A DNA stretch of 64,000 nt, from positions 8,876,651-8,940,650 of the forward strand of contig JAVMKO010000003.1 of NCBI GenBank assembly GCA_032164245.1, given 5' to 3'. The notes below the pieces were generated by a model that saw nothing but the letters and a program-made list of their open reading frames with translations, ran no database searches and was not told where the DNA came from. Made by a program: the position numbers and the translations under genes. Every line of letters starts with the position of its first letter. The first letter of the stretch is position 1. Positions 34,039-45,371 of this stretch are shown piece after piece. This stretch comes from Sternotherus odoratus (lineage: Eukaryota > Chordata > Testudines > Kinosternidae).

Positions 34039-34610
34039 CAGGGCCGGCGACAGAAATTTTGGGGCCCCCTACTCTGATCGTTTGGGGACCCCCTACTCTG
34101 ATTGTTGGGCCCCCCAGCCCTCCCAGCCTATTCTCCTTCCCCCCATGCCTGACTCCCCCAGCTCAGCCTCCCCCCCACCAAACCTCCTTCCCTCCCGCAC
34201 CCACGCCTCGCTGGCCCCCGCCCCCGCGGAGCGGCGCGCCCGGCCAGTCCTCTGCAGCCGCCGGGGCGGGGGAGGCGATGGAGCCGGCATCCTGTGGTGC
34301 CGCCAGGGGGCTCCTCCCCGCCAAAGGCTGGCCCGGCTCTTGCTGCAGGTGGGCGGGGGAAGCGCTGCAGCCAGGGGTGCCTCGGGGTAGCTCCTGGGGC
34401 GCGGGACGAGCCGCCGGATGAAGGGCTCGGGAGGCAGCCGGCCACTGACAGGCAGACACAGCCCGGGAAAGAGCGGCCAGGGAGATGCGGTGCCCAGGGG
34501 GGACGACTACGGGTACAGCTGTGTACCGGTCCCCGGACTTAAGGGGGCCCCCCCTGAAGTCCGGGACCCGGTACAGCTCTACCCGTAGTACCCCCCTGTC
34601 GCCGGCCCTG
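34039..34610 (-). mobile_element. hAT MITE, cagggccgg ends, perfect 8-bp TSD
   Basis: The 572-bp element has ends cagggccggcgacagaaat and gtcgccggccctg and the perfect duplication atgggagg (34031-34038 and 34611-34618). It is the inverse orientation of 9965-10351 and about 185 bp longer. Its right end is a GC-rich hairpin (ctacgggtacagctgtgtac and gtacagctctacccgtag). Confidence 0.92.
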
Positions 34611-34937
34611 ATGGGAGGCACAGGGGGAGTGGGAAAGGGCCCAGAGGTGACATGTGGGGCCCTTTAAATCATGACCCCCTCCATCAAGAATGATGTATCG
34701 CCTCTGTCCAAGTCCTGTTTCAACAAACCTGCTCAAACACGGTACCAGCTAGTATATTCCTGCTCTCAGTTTGGACAGGGGCCAGGTTTATTACTGGGCT
34801 TTCACACCAACTTCTGAAGGACATAGCATTGGCCCTTGTCAGAGACAGCCTATTAGACTGAGATGGAGCATTGCTATATAGGGAATCCTGTGTACATTTC
34901 TTTGCCAATGTAAAGCCATAGCTGGGGGAGGGAGCAG

Positions 34938-35110
34938 GGTGGTCTGGTGCTGAGGACACAGGCCTGGGAGATGGAAAAACTGGGTTCAATTCTGTGCTTC
35001 AGGGCAGACTCCCTACGTGACCTTAAACCATGTTTCTTAATATTTTTGCCTCTGTTTCCCACCTGTAAAATGGAGATTGCAACATTGTGTTGTGGGATGC
35101 ATTCCCTAAG
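34938..35110 (+). mobile_element. MIR-like SINE
   Basis: The order gaggacacaggcctgggaga, actgggttcaattctgtgct, tacgtgaccttaaaccatg and acctgtaaaatggagattgc follows MIR. Confidence 0.6.
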
Positions 35111-35313
35111 ATTGCGAAGGGTTTCGGTGCTCTGCCAATGGAGCCATATAAGCAGATATAGAGAACTTTCCCATTCATTCATTGTAGCCCTTAGTGTCAA
35201 GCTTACCTAGGTGAGTTTGAGTTGCTTATGAAATGATACACAATGTATATAAGAATTTTTTTTTTTATAAAGCCGAGAAAAAATTGGTTCTTCCGTCTTT
35301 CATGCCATGCTAG

Positions 35314-35436
35314 GTCTCTGCTGAAAACCTCACAGGACTTAGCCCAACCATTGCAGCTCGTGTGGTTTATGATGGCGGCGTATTTATTGGACCAATATTT
35401 GGGGACATGCTAGCTACTGCCAATAACCACACACAG
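35314..35436 (+). CDS. PKHD1: PKHD1 exon
   Basis: This symmetric phase-0 exon of 123 nt (41 codons) has acceptor catgctag and donor gtaagt. It encodes [20 protein letters not shown] then [20 protein letters not shown]. The [13 protein letters not shown] stretch is one of the best conserved pieces in the window. An NLT sequon is present. Confidence 0.95.
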
Positions 35437-36264
35437 GTAAGTCACCAACTGACCACAGTTCCCGTAGACTCATTGTGTCTTGTCTGACAGACAGATCCGG
35501 CCACCCTACACTTGCTGAACAGTGCTTCGCTCCATGACTAAGGCATTTAAATCAATGAGACTCAGCACAGATTAAGATACTATTAACCATGAGTAAGGGA
35601 GGAGGATTTTCCCTTGCTTCCTGTATGTCCTTGACACAATCTACTTTTGCTATCAGCACAGTCCAGTGTTAGCCACAGGGGAGCAGGGTGGTGGGAGAAG
35701 GAAGTGGGTTCTGTTGCACCCTGTGCTTCACTAGTCCAGTTCAGAATGCAGAGACTTTTTCATGGGGTGCGAAGTACTGCTAGAGGCAGCAAGCTCACAA
35801 CTTGGTTTTCAGATCCCAAATAGAGCTCCGTGGCACAAGAAGCTAAAAAAAAAAATTACCTTTGCACCTGTAAGCTGACCAGACTTGAGCTGGAATCTGT
35901 TATAAATAGGGGACCCCACAAGGTACTTTTTGGAGTTTATACTGGCTCTCATAGGGGGTAGGAGGTAAGTGAAGGGTAAATCAGAGCATTCAATCAACTG
36001 GGAGGACTGGAGCTGGGAGGAGCTGTGAATATCAGTCAAAAGGGAGAAATGATCCAACAGGCACCTAGGGAGGTTTTCAGTATTGGCTCTGGGTTGCCTA
36101 CAATGAACCCTAGCAAACTTTGCAATAAACTTTGGCCGAATTTGAAATGAAACTAGACAAGGTTTACATGATTCTAGGTTTAATTGTCTACATTTTGTAG
36201 AGCTCTGTTAACAACCTGGGTCCCCTTCCCTCTTTTGGAATAACATTCTTCTCCATCTCTCCAG
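35437..36264. other. Intron, nothing recognised
   Basis: No exon or clear repeat. Confidence 0.45.
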
Positions 36265-36370
36265 GTGGTGGTGGTGGTGAATGATGTCCCAGCTAACTGC
36301 TCTGGTTCATGTTCCTTTCAGTATTCTCAGGAAGCAACCCCTTTAGTCAGCCGTGTGGAGTATTCATTAG
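36265..36370 (+). CDS. PKHD1: PKHD1 exon before IPT/TIG 4
   Basis: This 106-nt exon, acceptor ctctccag and donor gtaagg, begins with four Val codons (GTG x4), then [20 protein letters not shown] and SRVEYSL. The CSGSCSFQY cysteine pair leads into the next IPT domain. The GTG run at the exon's first bases is a potential slippage site. Confidence 0.94.
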
Positions 36371-36706
36371 GTAAGGGTATTTGCACTTCATGGGATGACT
36401 GAGCTGTCAAAAGGGCCTCTCTGACTGAAGCCAAATATCTTGGGTCTGAACACCCCGAAATTTAGGAAAGTTTGGAATCTTTACCCAGTTATGGATCAGA
36501 ATTTTGCATCTGGCCCCATTTCTACAATGGGCTGAAGTAAAACCATAGTTATGGGGAACCCCCTTCCCCCCCCCCCCAAACTGGGTGTTTTGGAATCTGC
36601 GTTCAGATCTGAATGTTGTAGTTTGGATCCATCTCTTTTAACTGTGTCCCTGGAACCTCTGTACAGCTTTGCAGCTTACAGTGCTACCATTCTGATTGTT
36701 GCTCCC

Positions 36707-37093
36707 TGTGACAGAGTGCTGAGCCACTCAGAGAGCTGAGCCAGCACTCCGGTCACTGCAGCTCTCCTTAATTACTCCAGAGCAGACTGCATTAAGAAGA
36801 GCTGTGCCTAATTGATGGGCTAAGGAGAACTAAAAGGCTAATAATTAAGCCATTAGGCAGAAAATACAAAAAAAAGCACAGGAAGGAAGTGGGGAAATGG
36901 ATCGCAGGAAGCAGATCGAGAGACTGCTCTTCCCTCCATTCTCTAAGGAGTTGAGGGATTCCTGGGACAGTCTGGGTAACACTCTACAGAGTTTAAGGGT
37001 GGTGGAAACCAATATTGTAAATAAATTTCACGAGTGTTTTACCAGCAAAAAGGTCTCTGAGCGGTCTGTAGACTTGAACGGAAGCCTGTCACA
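36707..37093 (+). mobile_element. Solo LTR with perfect 5-bp TSD
   Basis: The 387-bp unit begins TGTGACAG and ends CTGTCACA, flanked by the direct repeat ctccc on both sides (36702-36706 and 37094-37098). A polyadenylation signal AATAAA is at 37020-37025. It is the product of LTR-LTR recombination of an endogenous retrovirus or retrotransposon; no internal genes remain. Confidence 0.9.
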
Positions 37094-38268
37094 CTCCCTT
37101 TGCACTGTGTTGACGTGATATTCTTAGATTTCTGGTAAAGTGATTGACTTGGTACCGCACAACAGGCTGATTAAAAAATGTAAACGATATGAAACTAAGA
37201 AGATGCACATTTAAATGAATTAAAAACAGGCTAACGGATAGGTCTCAAAATGTAACGGTAAACTGAGAATTATCATCAAGGGGGTCTGTTTACAGAGAGA
37301 TCTCCCAGGGGTTGGTTCTTGACCCCATGTTTAGTCATTTTTAATAATGACTTTGAAAATAACATAAAATCTCTCTGATAAAGTTTACAGATGACCAAAA
37401 TGGGGGGGAGTGGTGAATAATGAGGAGGACATGTCACTGATTCAGAGCAATCTGGTTCATTTTATAAACTGGTCATGAGCAAAGAAGATGAGTTTTGGTA
37501 TGGATAAACGTGTACCTATAGGAATGAAAAATGTAGGTTATACATACAGAATGGGGGACTCTGTCATGGGAAACAGTGACTCTGAGAAAGATTTGGAGGT
37601 GGGGGTGCAAAATCAACTGAACATGAGCTCCCAGTGTGACACTGTGGCCAAAAGAGCTAATGCGATCTGGGAAGCATAAACAGGGGACTCTCGAGTAGCG
37701 GTAGAGAGGTTATTTTTACCTCTGTCTATGGCATGGGTGCGCCCGCTGCTTTCATACTGGTTCCAGTTCTGGGACCCATAATTCAAGAAGGATGTTGACA
37801 AATTGGAGAGGTCTCAGAGAAGAGCCACGAGAATGATTAAAGGATTAGAAAACATGCCTTAAAGAGAGAGACTCAAGGAGCTCAATCTATTTAGCTTATC
37901 AAAGAGAAGGTTAAGGGATGACTTGATTACCATCTATCAGTACTTACAAGGGGAACAACTATTTCATAATGGGCTCTTCAATCTAGCAGAGAAAGATTCA
38001 ACATGAGCCAATGGCTAGCAGTTGAAGCTAAACAAATTGAGACCAGAAATAAGACATAATTTTTTAAAAGTAAGAGTAATTAACCACTGGAACAAGTTAC
38101 CAGCGATTGTGGCGGATTCTCCACCACCCGCAATTTTTAAATCAAGGTTGGACGTTTTTCTAAAAGATCTGTTCTAGGAATAATTTTGGGGAAGTTCTAT
38201 GGTCTACACTGGACAGGAGGTCAGACTAGATGATTACAATGGTCCCTTCTGGCCTCACAATCTATGAA
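37094..38268 (+). mobile_element. CR1 LINE, 3' half
   Basis: Sense CR1 text runs from gatttctggtaaagtgattg through agaagagccacgagaatgat and ends ggtcccttctggcctcacaa then tctatgaa. The reading frames are broken by stops and frameshifts. Confidence 0.88.
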
Positions 38269-38338
38269 GTCACCTCCAGCCCAAGCAGCAGGGCTGGGAA
38301 GACCCCTGAACCTAAAGGGAGCTCTTCTGTGGTAAACG

Positions 38339-39686
38339 CAGAGGTGAAAGTAAGCCGGTACTCGCCGGTATGACATACCGGCCCCGGCTTCCTCTGGAGA
38401 CCATTTAAAGGGCCTGGGGCTCCCAGCAGGAGGCCCTGGTCCTTTAAATTCCCACGGGAACCCTGGCCACTACCACAGGGTTCCGGCAGCAGGGCTCAGG
38501 TGGAGATTTAAAGGGCTTGGGGCTGCGGCAGCCGCTACCACCCCGAGCCCTTTAAATCCCCTCCAGAGCCCTGCGGCTGGAGCCCTGGTGAGCAGCGGAA
38601 CGTCTCCGAAGGAAATTTAAAGGGCTTTAGGGCAGCGGTCGGCATGGGGCTTCAGGGTAAGTACCCTTAGCAGCCCTGCTGCTTTCTTTAGCTGCCGGCT
38701 CGCTGGGCATCGCTTCCCTGCAGCTCCCACTGGCCGCGGTTTGCCGTCCTGGTCCAACGGGGGCCATGGGGTAGTGGTGTGTGGCAAGACAGCAGCTAAA
38801 GAAAGCTGCGGGGCCACTAAAGGTACTTACCCTGTGGCCCCCTGCCGAACGTTGCTCTAGAGCCCTTTAAATTTGCTTCGGAGATGTTCCGCCGCTCCCC
38901 AGGTCTCTGGCAGCAGGGCTCTGGAGGGGATTTAAAGGGCCGGGGCGGTAGCGACTGCTGCAGCCCCGAGCCCTTTAAATCACCTCCCAAGCCCTGCTGC
39001 TGGAGACCTGGGGAGCGGCAGCGAGTCTCCGGAGGGGAATTTAAAGGGCCTCAGGGCTCCAGCCCTGCTATCACCCTAGAGCCCTTTAAATCCCCCCCCC
39101 CCCCCGGAGACCCACTGGCGCTCCCCAGGGCTCGGGCAGCAGGGCTCTGGTGGGAATTTAAAGGGCTGGAGACTGCGGCAGCTGCTACTGCCCGGGTCCT
39201 TTCAATCCCCTCCTCAGCCCTGCGGCTGTAGCCCTGGGGAGCACCGGTGGGTCTCCGCCGGAACCCTGCTGCCACTACCCCAGGGCTCAGGAGAGATTTA
39301 AAGGGCTGGGGCGGTAGCGGCTGCCGCAGTCCCCAGCCCTTTAAATCCCCTCGGGAGTCAAATCCCCGCGGGAGTCCTGCTGCCGGAGACCTGGGTGGTG
39401 CCAGTGGGTCTCCAGGGGGGACTTAAAGGGCTCTTGGGCGATAGCAGGGCTGGAGCCCTGAGGCCCTTTAAATTCCCCCCGAGACTCGCCGCCGCTCTCC
39501 AGGTCTCTGGCAGCAGGGCTCCCACAGGGATTTAAAGGGCCCGGGGCTCCACTGTGGTGGCTGGTGGAGCCCGGGGCCCTTTAAATAGCCTCTTCCAGTT
39601 GAGGCCACGCCTCTTCCGGGTGAGGCTCCACCCCTGATCAGGACTTCCGGCGTACCGGTAAGTCCCTTAACTTACTTTCACCCCTG
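38339..39686. mobile_element. 1348-bp hAT element of alternating inverted TTTAAAGGG units
   Basis: Ends cagaggtgaaagtaag and cttactttcacccctg are inverted and flanked by the perfect 8-bp duplication ggtaaacg (38331-38338 and 39687-39694). Between them about nine forward (tttaaaggg) and nine reverse (cctttaaa-type) motifs alternate, separated by GC-rich spacers. There is no transposase. Confidence 0.92.
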
Positions 39687-39694
39687 GGTAAACG

Positions 39695-40846
39695 TATTGA
39701 ACTAAGTTGGACCCCAGGAGAAGGGGATTAGTGTTTCAAGACTCTGAGTGTGAGTGTTTTATTTCTGAGAGCAGAAGGCTGTGTATTTGCGGGGCCACAC
39801 AGGATCACAAGGGGGTGTGCTCAGGCACATTGCCCCACAACAGAGCCTGAGGTTCAGCTGTTGTACATCAGCATAACAACACTGAAGTCAACAGAGTTAC
39901 GTCAAATCACACCAGGATCTAGTCCAATAGAATTAAAAGGATGGAGACCATTTTATTTTATAGCTTTCTTATCCCAGAATATTATATTTGAAATGGATTG
40001 AGTATCACAAAAGCAGGACTAGAGATGGGTGCATTATTCATAGCCAACAATTTATCTGAAAAATGTTACCTCTTTATTCAAGTCATCTGACAAGACAATT
40101 GTGTGTGCTGCTTGTTTGATGCACAGTCCAAGAAAACATATTTCAGCTTATAGATTGGTTGCAACCAATCTACTACTCAGTGTGTGATTGGTCACATAAG
40201 TCACGCAGTTTTGTTTCTAAGCCGTACTACAATTCCCGTGAGGCAATGTGTTGCTAGGAAAGTGCAGCTTAATGTCCTGCTGAAGGGATTCAAAATTAAA
40301 TGTTTTGGGTCAGTTCATGAAAATGAAATATTCCAATTTGGGTTGAACTTGCCCATGGAAAAAAATAATTTTTGTGGGAACTGCATTTTCCGTCAGAAAA
40401 ACATTGACGGAAAATTCCTGATCTACTCTGTTCTCACATAGTGTCTTGCAGCACTCACCCAGATTTAGTGAAGACCAGAGGAAGGTATAGACTTGAGAGG
40501 GAGGAAAATGGTAAATGTAGAAGACCTCTGCTCTTGTTGTTTTTAGTGTGCTAGTGTCTATGAACCATCGTGGGCCAAGACCCTAATGTGCGAGGCACCA
40601 TATGAGGTAACAATAAAAGTACAAGAGAAGAGACAATAGGTGAATGCTGACAGACTTGGCAAACACTTTTTTATATCGTGATGATGATCGTTTTGCTAGG
40701 CACTCATATAACTAGGCAAGGTGATGAGACTGCAGTAAATGCTTAAGCCCAGTTAGCCTAAGCAGCTTCGTTGTTATTGGGAAGCAAATTTGGATGCCAT
40801 TACTTAGCCACAGATTTGTAATTTTTGTTTTAATTTATCCTTCCAG
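39695..40846. other. Intron with weak repeats
   Basis: A palindromic amniote repeat copy lies at about 39845-39930 and an AT-rich fold-back relative at about 40290-40430. No exon. Confidence 0.45.
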
Positions 40847-41125
40847 CTGACGGACTCCACACCAGAGTTTCTATCACAGGGTCTGGCTTTGCTGAGGACA
40901 GCCAAGCTCTGCAGATAGAGGTGAACCACACAACCTGCCAAGTTGTGACTTCAACTCAAACTGCTATAGTTTGCTGGATGAAGGTGTTACCAATGGGACT
41001 ATACAAGGTTACATTACTGGTGAGACCTTACGGATTTGCTCGCAATGCCAGCAACGGACAGAGCATCTACCTGAGAGTTAAGCCCAGGCTGGAAGCTATT
41101 GAACCTCCGATAGCTTCAGAGATTG
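40847..41125 (+). CDS. PKHD1: PKHD1 exon, IPT/TIG domain (about 4)
   Basis: This 279-nt exon, acceptor atccttccag and donor gtatgt, encodes a nearly complete IPT/TIG domain: TRVSITGSGFAEDSQALQIE, then a Cys strand NHTTCQVV, then VCWMKVLPMGLYKVTLLVRP and VKPRLEAIEP. The strand order and paired cysteines fit IPT. Sequons NHT and NAS are visible. It follows a 4.5-kb intron dominated by LTR, CR1 and hAT insertions. Confidence 0.95.
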
Positions 41126-41743
41126 GTATGTCTGAATTCAATATAAGCTCTCACCTGAACATCTTTAGGGTGTTTTTTCAACATGTGTGTATGGGGTTTT
41201 AGCAGCTCAGCTCTCAACCTGACATGGGAGTGACCAGGCACATTGCATGTGCCCCATAGAATACAGTTTAATTCCTAGAGGCAATGTTTCTCAGGAAGAG
41301 TGGCAGCTGGCTCCGGCTCTTCGCTGGGGGTGCTACGTCTCCTGGCTAGCTGCCTTGCAGTGCGGATGGATAGCAGTGAGAGTTTCGTGGCTAATTTTCT
41401 CCTGTCATTGTGAAAGCTGCCTGCGAAGTGTAATAAATCACTGCACTCTGTACTTTGAGTGACCAAATGGAAATTATGTTTCTGGCGCGCTACAAAATGT
41501 GGTGAGACCACCTCAAAAAGAAAAACCCAACCCCGTATTTTCCCTCTTACCTTTAAAATATAAGAGGGAAAAAGGGGGCACTATCTCCTCTTTCTGAAAA
41601 AGACACATTCTGACACTATCCATAGAGTTGAAGCCCAGAAGGAACCATTATGATCATCTACTCTGAGCTCCTGCATAACTCAGGCCAGAGAATTCCACCA
41701 GGTGACTCCTGCATCAAGCCCATAGCTTGTGGTTGAGCTAGAT

Positions 41744-42635
41744 CAATGGTCTGCAACCCCTCAATCACGATCGACTGGTCAATCCTACAGCATCTCCCAG
41801 TCGATTGTGATCTCCTGTAGAGCAGCATGGCTGCCGCTGAAGGTAAGACAGGCTTCCTGCCTACCTGGCCCCACACTGTTCCTGGAAGCGACCAGCAGCC
41901 AGGGAGGAAGGGGTCTCCCTCTGCATGCTGCTCCTGCCTGCAAGCACCGCCCCTGCAGGTCCCATTGACCTGGAGACCTGCAGGGGCATTGCTTGCAGAG
42001 AGGGGCACCGTATGGAGCTACATGGCCCTGGCCACCCCCCAGGGACCACAGGGGCATGTTGCTCCCTTCTGGGAGCAGTGTGGGGCTGAGGTAGGCAGGG
42101 AGCCTGTGCCCACCACCGACTGGGAGCCGCCAGAGGTAAGTGCTGTCGGGCAAGAGGCTGCACCCCAACCCTGATGCCTGAACCCCCTCCTGGAGTCAGC
42201 ACCCCAAACCTCCTCCTGTACCCCAAGCCCCACCCTGAGCACCCCCAAAGCCAGCACCCCATGCCCCTTTCTGCACCTCAAAACTGCTCCTGCACCCCAA
42301 GCACCAGCCCTGACCCCCTCCCAGAGCCAGCACCCTGTATCCTTTCTGCACTCCAACACTGTGCCCCAGGCTCAGCCCAGAGCCCCCTCCAACACCGTGA
42401 ACTCCTCGGCCCCAGCCCAGAGCCCACCCCTCCCCCTGCGTACACCAACCCCCCCTGCCCCAGGGTGGTGAAAGTGAGTGAGGTTGGGGGAAAGCGAGCG
42501 ATGGGGAGGAGGGACGAAGTGAGCTGTGTGGGGCTTTGGGGACGGGGCAGGGCCTCAGGCAGGGGGCGGGGTAGATCCTGGGTTGCCCTTAGATTCAAAA
42601 GGTGATTTTAGGCGTAAAGACGTTGGAGATCACTG
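41744..42635. mobile_element. hAT element inside CR1, with minisatellite-like core
   Basis: The 892-bp element begins caatggtctgcaacccc and ends cgttggagatcactg. The flanks agctagat and agctagag match at 7 of 8 bases. A run of accccaagcc/ccagcaccc units (about 42170-42460) accounts for several overlapping proline-rich ORFs. The CR1 host (minus) continues on either side, about 41640-41743 and 42636-42910. Confidence 0.82.
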
Positions 42636-42939
42636 AGCTAGAGAGTATATTTTAGAAAGGTGTCCAGTCTTGTTTAAAAGAACTTGAGTGAAGGGCCCAC
42701 CACATTCCTTGGTAAATTGTTCCTGTGGTTAATCACCCTCACTGTTAAACATTTATACCTTATTTCTAGCCTGCATTTATGCTTCCAGCCATTGAATCTC
42801 AATACAGCGTTGTCTGCGCAATTGAAAAGTCTGCTACTATCAGATGTTCTCCTTGCGTAGTCACCTCTTATTCTCTTTGTTTCCTAAAGCCTGGTATATC
42901 TTTGAAAGCTGTGACCAATATAACAACTCCACTTAGGGG

Positions 42940-43320
42940 GCTGGTTTCTTTTTACTGACATAATTATACCAGGACAAACCCTACTTTGAATGCAGTGATA
43001 TTGGTATAAAAGTGCCTTATATTGGAATAGCTGATTCCTCTCTATTCAGCAATAAGTTATGAAATAAGTGTGACCCAGGGGTTGGTGTGTGTTAAAAGTC
43101 CTGCTCTATGCTAATCTGCAAAGGATATGAGTATTTGCAGTCTGTAGTGGCAGAGGTCTGGCTCACTGGCTCAAGCTATAGTGACTCATACATTGAGCTA
43201 TAGCCAGCTCCCATTCAATCCCAGGAAGACAGCAGTCACGGAAGCACTTTTCTACTAATATAACTGCTCCACCCTAGGGGGTTGTACAGTTTTGACTATA
43301 CCAGTATAGTTAAATTGTTG
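42940..43320. mobile_element. Possible MITE, tataccag motifs
   Basis: ggctggtttctttttactga and taattataccagg at the left, gactataccagtatagtta at the right suggest a worn inverted element with other sequence inserted at its centre. Confidence 0.35.
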
Positions 43321-43448
43321 AGAATAGGCCACTTCCACCTTGATTAAATTGGCCTCATTAGCACTGACCCCACACTTGATAAGGCAATTCCCATCTTTTC
43401 ATGTGCTGGGAGATAATATATATAAATAAATACATTTCTCATTGCTGT

Positions 43449-43475
43449 ACCAGGCATCTGAAGAAGTGGGTTGTA

Positions 43476-43564
<89 letters not shown>

Positions 43565-43705
43565 GGCATCCGATGAATATATATATAGGCATCCGATGAA
43601 TATATATATAGGCATCTGATGAAGTGGGTTGTAGGCTATGAAAGCTTATGCCCAAATAAATATGTTAGTCTCTAGAGGTGCTACAAGGACTCCTCATTGT
43701 TTATA
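43449..43705 (-). mobile_element. Cry-type SINE with (TCTA)n array
   Basis: The reversed SINE (ctatgaaagcttatgcccaa, ataaatatgttagtctctag, gaggtgctacaaggactcct) carries in its tail a TCTA array (43476-43564, about 22 units). Four imperfect copies of aggcatctgatgaa lie around it. Confidence 0.85.
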
Positions 43706-44161
43706 CCAGTGTAGCTAAAGCAGTACAACACTTATCTGCAGACAAGCCTGCACTCTCTCAATGTAAGGCAAGCTTTCCCAACCACAAATTGTTCTTGCAC
43801 CTATTTTCTGAAAGTTAGTCCAGAGATCACCAGTGGCCTGAAAAATGCTTCCTACTGGTCCCTGCAGAGCTGCCTGGTCACATGGTGTCCCTTCTTCCTG
43901 GCTTCCAGCTGCTACATTGCCTTAAAAGCCGCTAAAAATGCATCCAGTTCTTCCCTAATGTTGCTCTGACATATAAGAATTTCAGGAGTGTCCACAAGGA
44001 CATTATTTGACCACTCGTGGGAGAGGAGGTGGCCTGGGCATTCTTGATTGGCAGAGGAGGTGAGTCACATGGCAGTGAATGAGAGGGGAGATTGGTCCAG
44101 GAGACACACGGTCTACTGAGATTTGGTCCATTCTGTGATGAAGTTGGAAGTCCCCTTGCTG

Positions 44162-44325
44162 TAGATCATGAGTTCTTAACCTGAAGATTGTGAACAGGCT
44201 TCAGGGGGTCACAACTCCCCACCCCCTTTCCTTATGGCTAGATGGAGTAGGGGTCCCAGTTGTTTCTATTCTTACATGGATGGAGTCCTGGTACAGGGAA
44301 AGATTGAGAATTTCTGCTGCACACC
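44162..44325. mobile_element. Degenerate hAT-like MITE
   Basis: gagttcttaacctgaag and ggaaagattgagaatttctgct look like worn cagtggttcttaacc/gagaaccactg ends. Confidence 0.45.
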
Positions 44326-44756
44326 ATTAAAAAAGAGGTAGGTACAAAGCTTTGGCCTTGTTTTTTTCCCCTCTCTACACCCCCAGTAATCCAACTCCTC
44401 TCCTGATTGCAACGATCTTTCAATCATTAAAAAGAAAAGCAAGTATGTTGTTATCCTACATTACACATGCTTTGAACATTTGTAATTGGAAAGAATTACA
44501 GCTTCCATCTGTGTTTTTAATTTCTTCCATTAAAATGCCTCTCCAATTCTCTCGTAAAGTATGCACACATGATTTTGCATATGGATATCAGTGCAGATAT
44601 TAAAACTTATGTGCGTTAATGGATATAAAGTACAAATGAATAGTGTATACTTGATTTGGGGCTGTTTATCCTGCAGTCACCACAGGAGAGACCTGGTTTA
44701 AGTTTTGAGTTGTGTTCCACTGTTTTAAACACAGGAAACTCAGACTTGTAAAGGGA

Positions 44757-45344
44757 GAGGCTACACGAGGAGTCCAGTGGCACCTTAAAGACTAACAGAT
44801 TTATTCGGGCATAAGCTTTCGTGGGTAAAAAACCCACTTCAGGTGCATGGAGTGAAAATTACATTATGATGCAGGCACTAGTATACTGACACATGAAGAG
44901 AAGGGAGTTACCTCACAAGTGGAGAATTAGTGTTGACTGGGCCAATTTGATCAGGGTGGATGTGGTCCACTCCCAATAATTGATGAGGGGGTGTCAATTT
45001 CCAGGAATGGAAAAGTTGCTTTTATAGTGAGCCCAGCCACTTCCAGTCCCTATTCAAGCCCAAATTAATGGTGTTATATTTGCAAATTAATTTTAGTTCT
45101 GCAGTTTCTCTTTGAAGTCTGTTTCTGAAGTTTTTTTGTTCAAGTATAGTTACTTTTAAATCTATTATAGAATGTCCAGGAAGACTGAAGTGTTCTCCTA
45201 CTGGCTTTTGTATGTTACCATTCCTGATGTCTGATTTGTGTCCATTTATTCTGTTAAGTAGAGACTGTCCGGTTTGGCCAATGTACATAGCAGAGGGGCA
45301 TTGCTAGCACATGATGCCATATATAACACTTTCTGTACACTGCA
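44757..45344 (-). pseudogene. Penelope-like element fragment, GIY-YIG endonuclease
   Basis: On the minus strand an 88-codon frame (45288 to 45022) encodes MYIGQTGQSLLNRINGHKSD, then KPVGEHFSLPGHS. This is the GIY-YIG nuclease domain at the C-terminus of Penelope-like retroelement proteins, with the YIG and the downstream Arg visible. Upstream in frame are Cys residues (Y-G-I-M-C, stop, Q-C-P-S-A), with a stop codon at 45304-45306, so the copy is dead. The reverse-transcriptase part is absent. Downstream, 44760-44850 carries the ggcaccttaaagactaacag and cataagctttcgtggg block also found in the SINEs. Confidence 0.82.
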
Positions 45345-45371
45345 CTTACAATGAAATCGTTGATTTTGTAG

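Noticed and set aside
34093..34621. Overlapping proline/arginine-rich ORFs
   Set aside because: Composition artefact of the hAT MITE 34039-34610 and its GC-rich flank.
41785..42605. Several 100+ codon ORFs on both strands
   Set aside because: They arise from the CCAGCACCCC-type array in the hAT element; no family resemblance.
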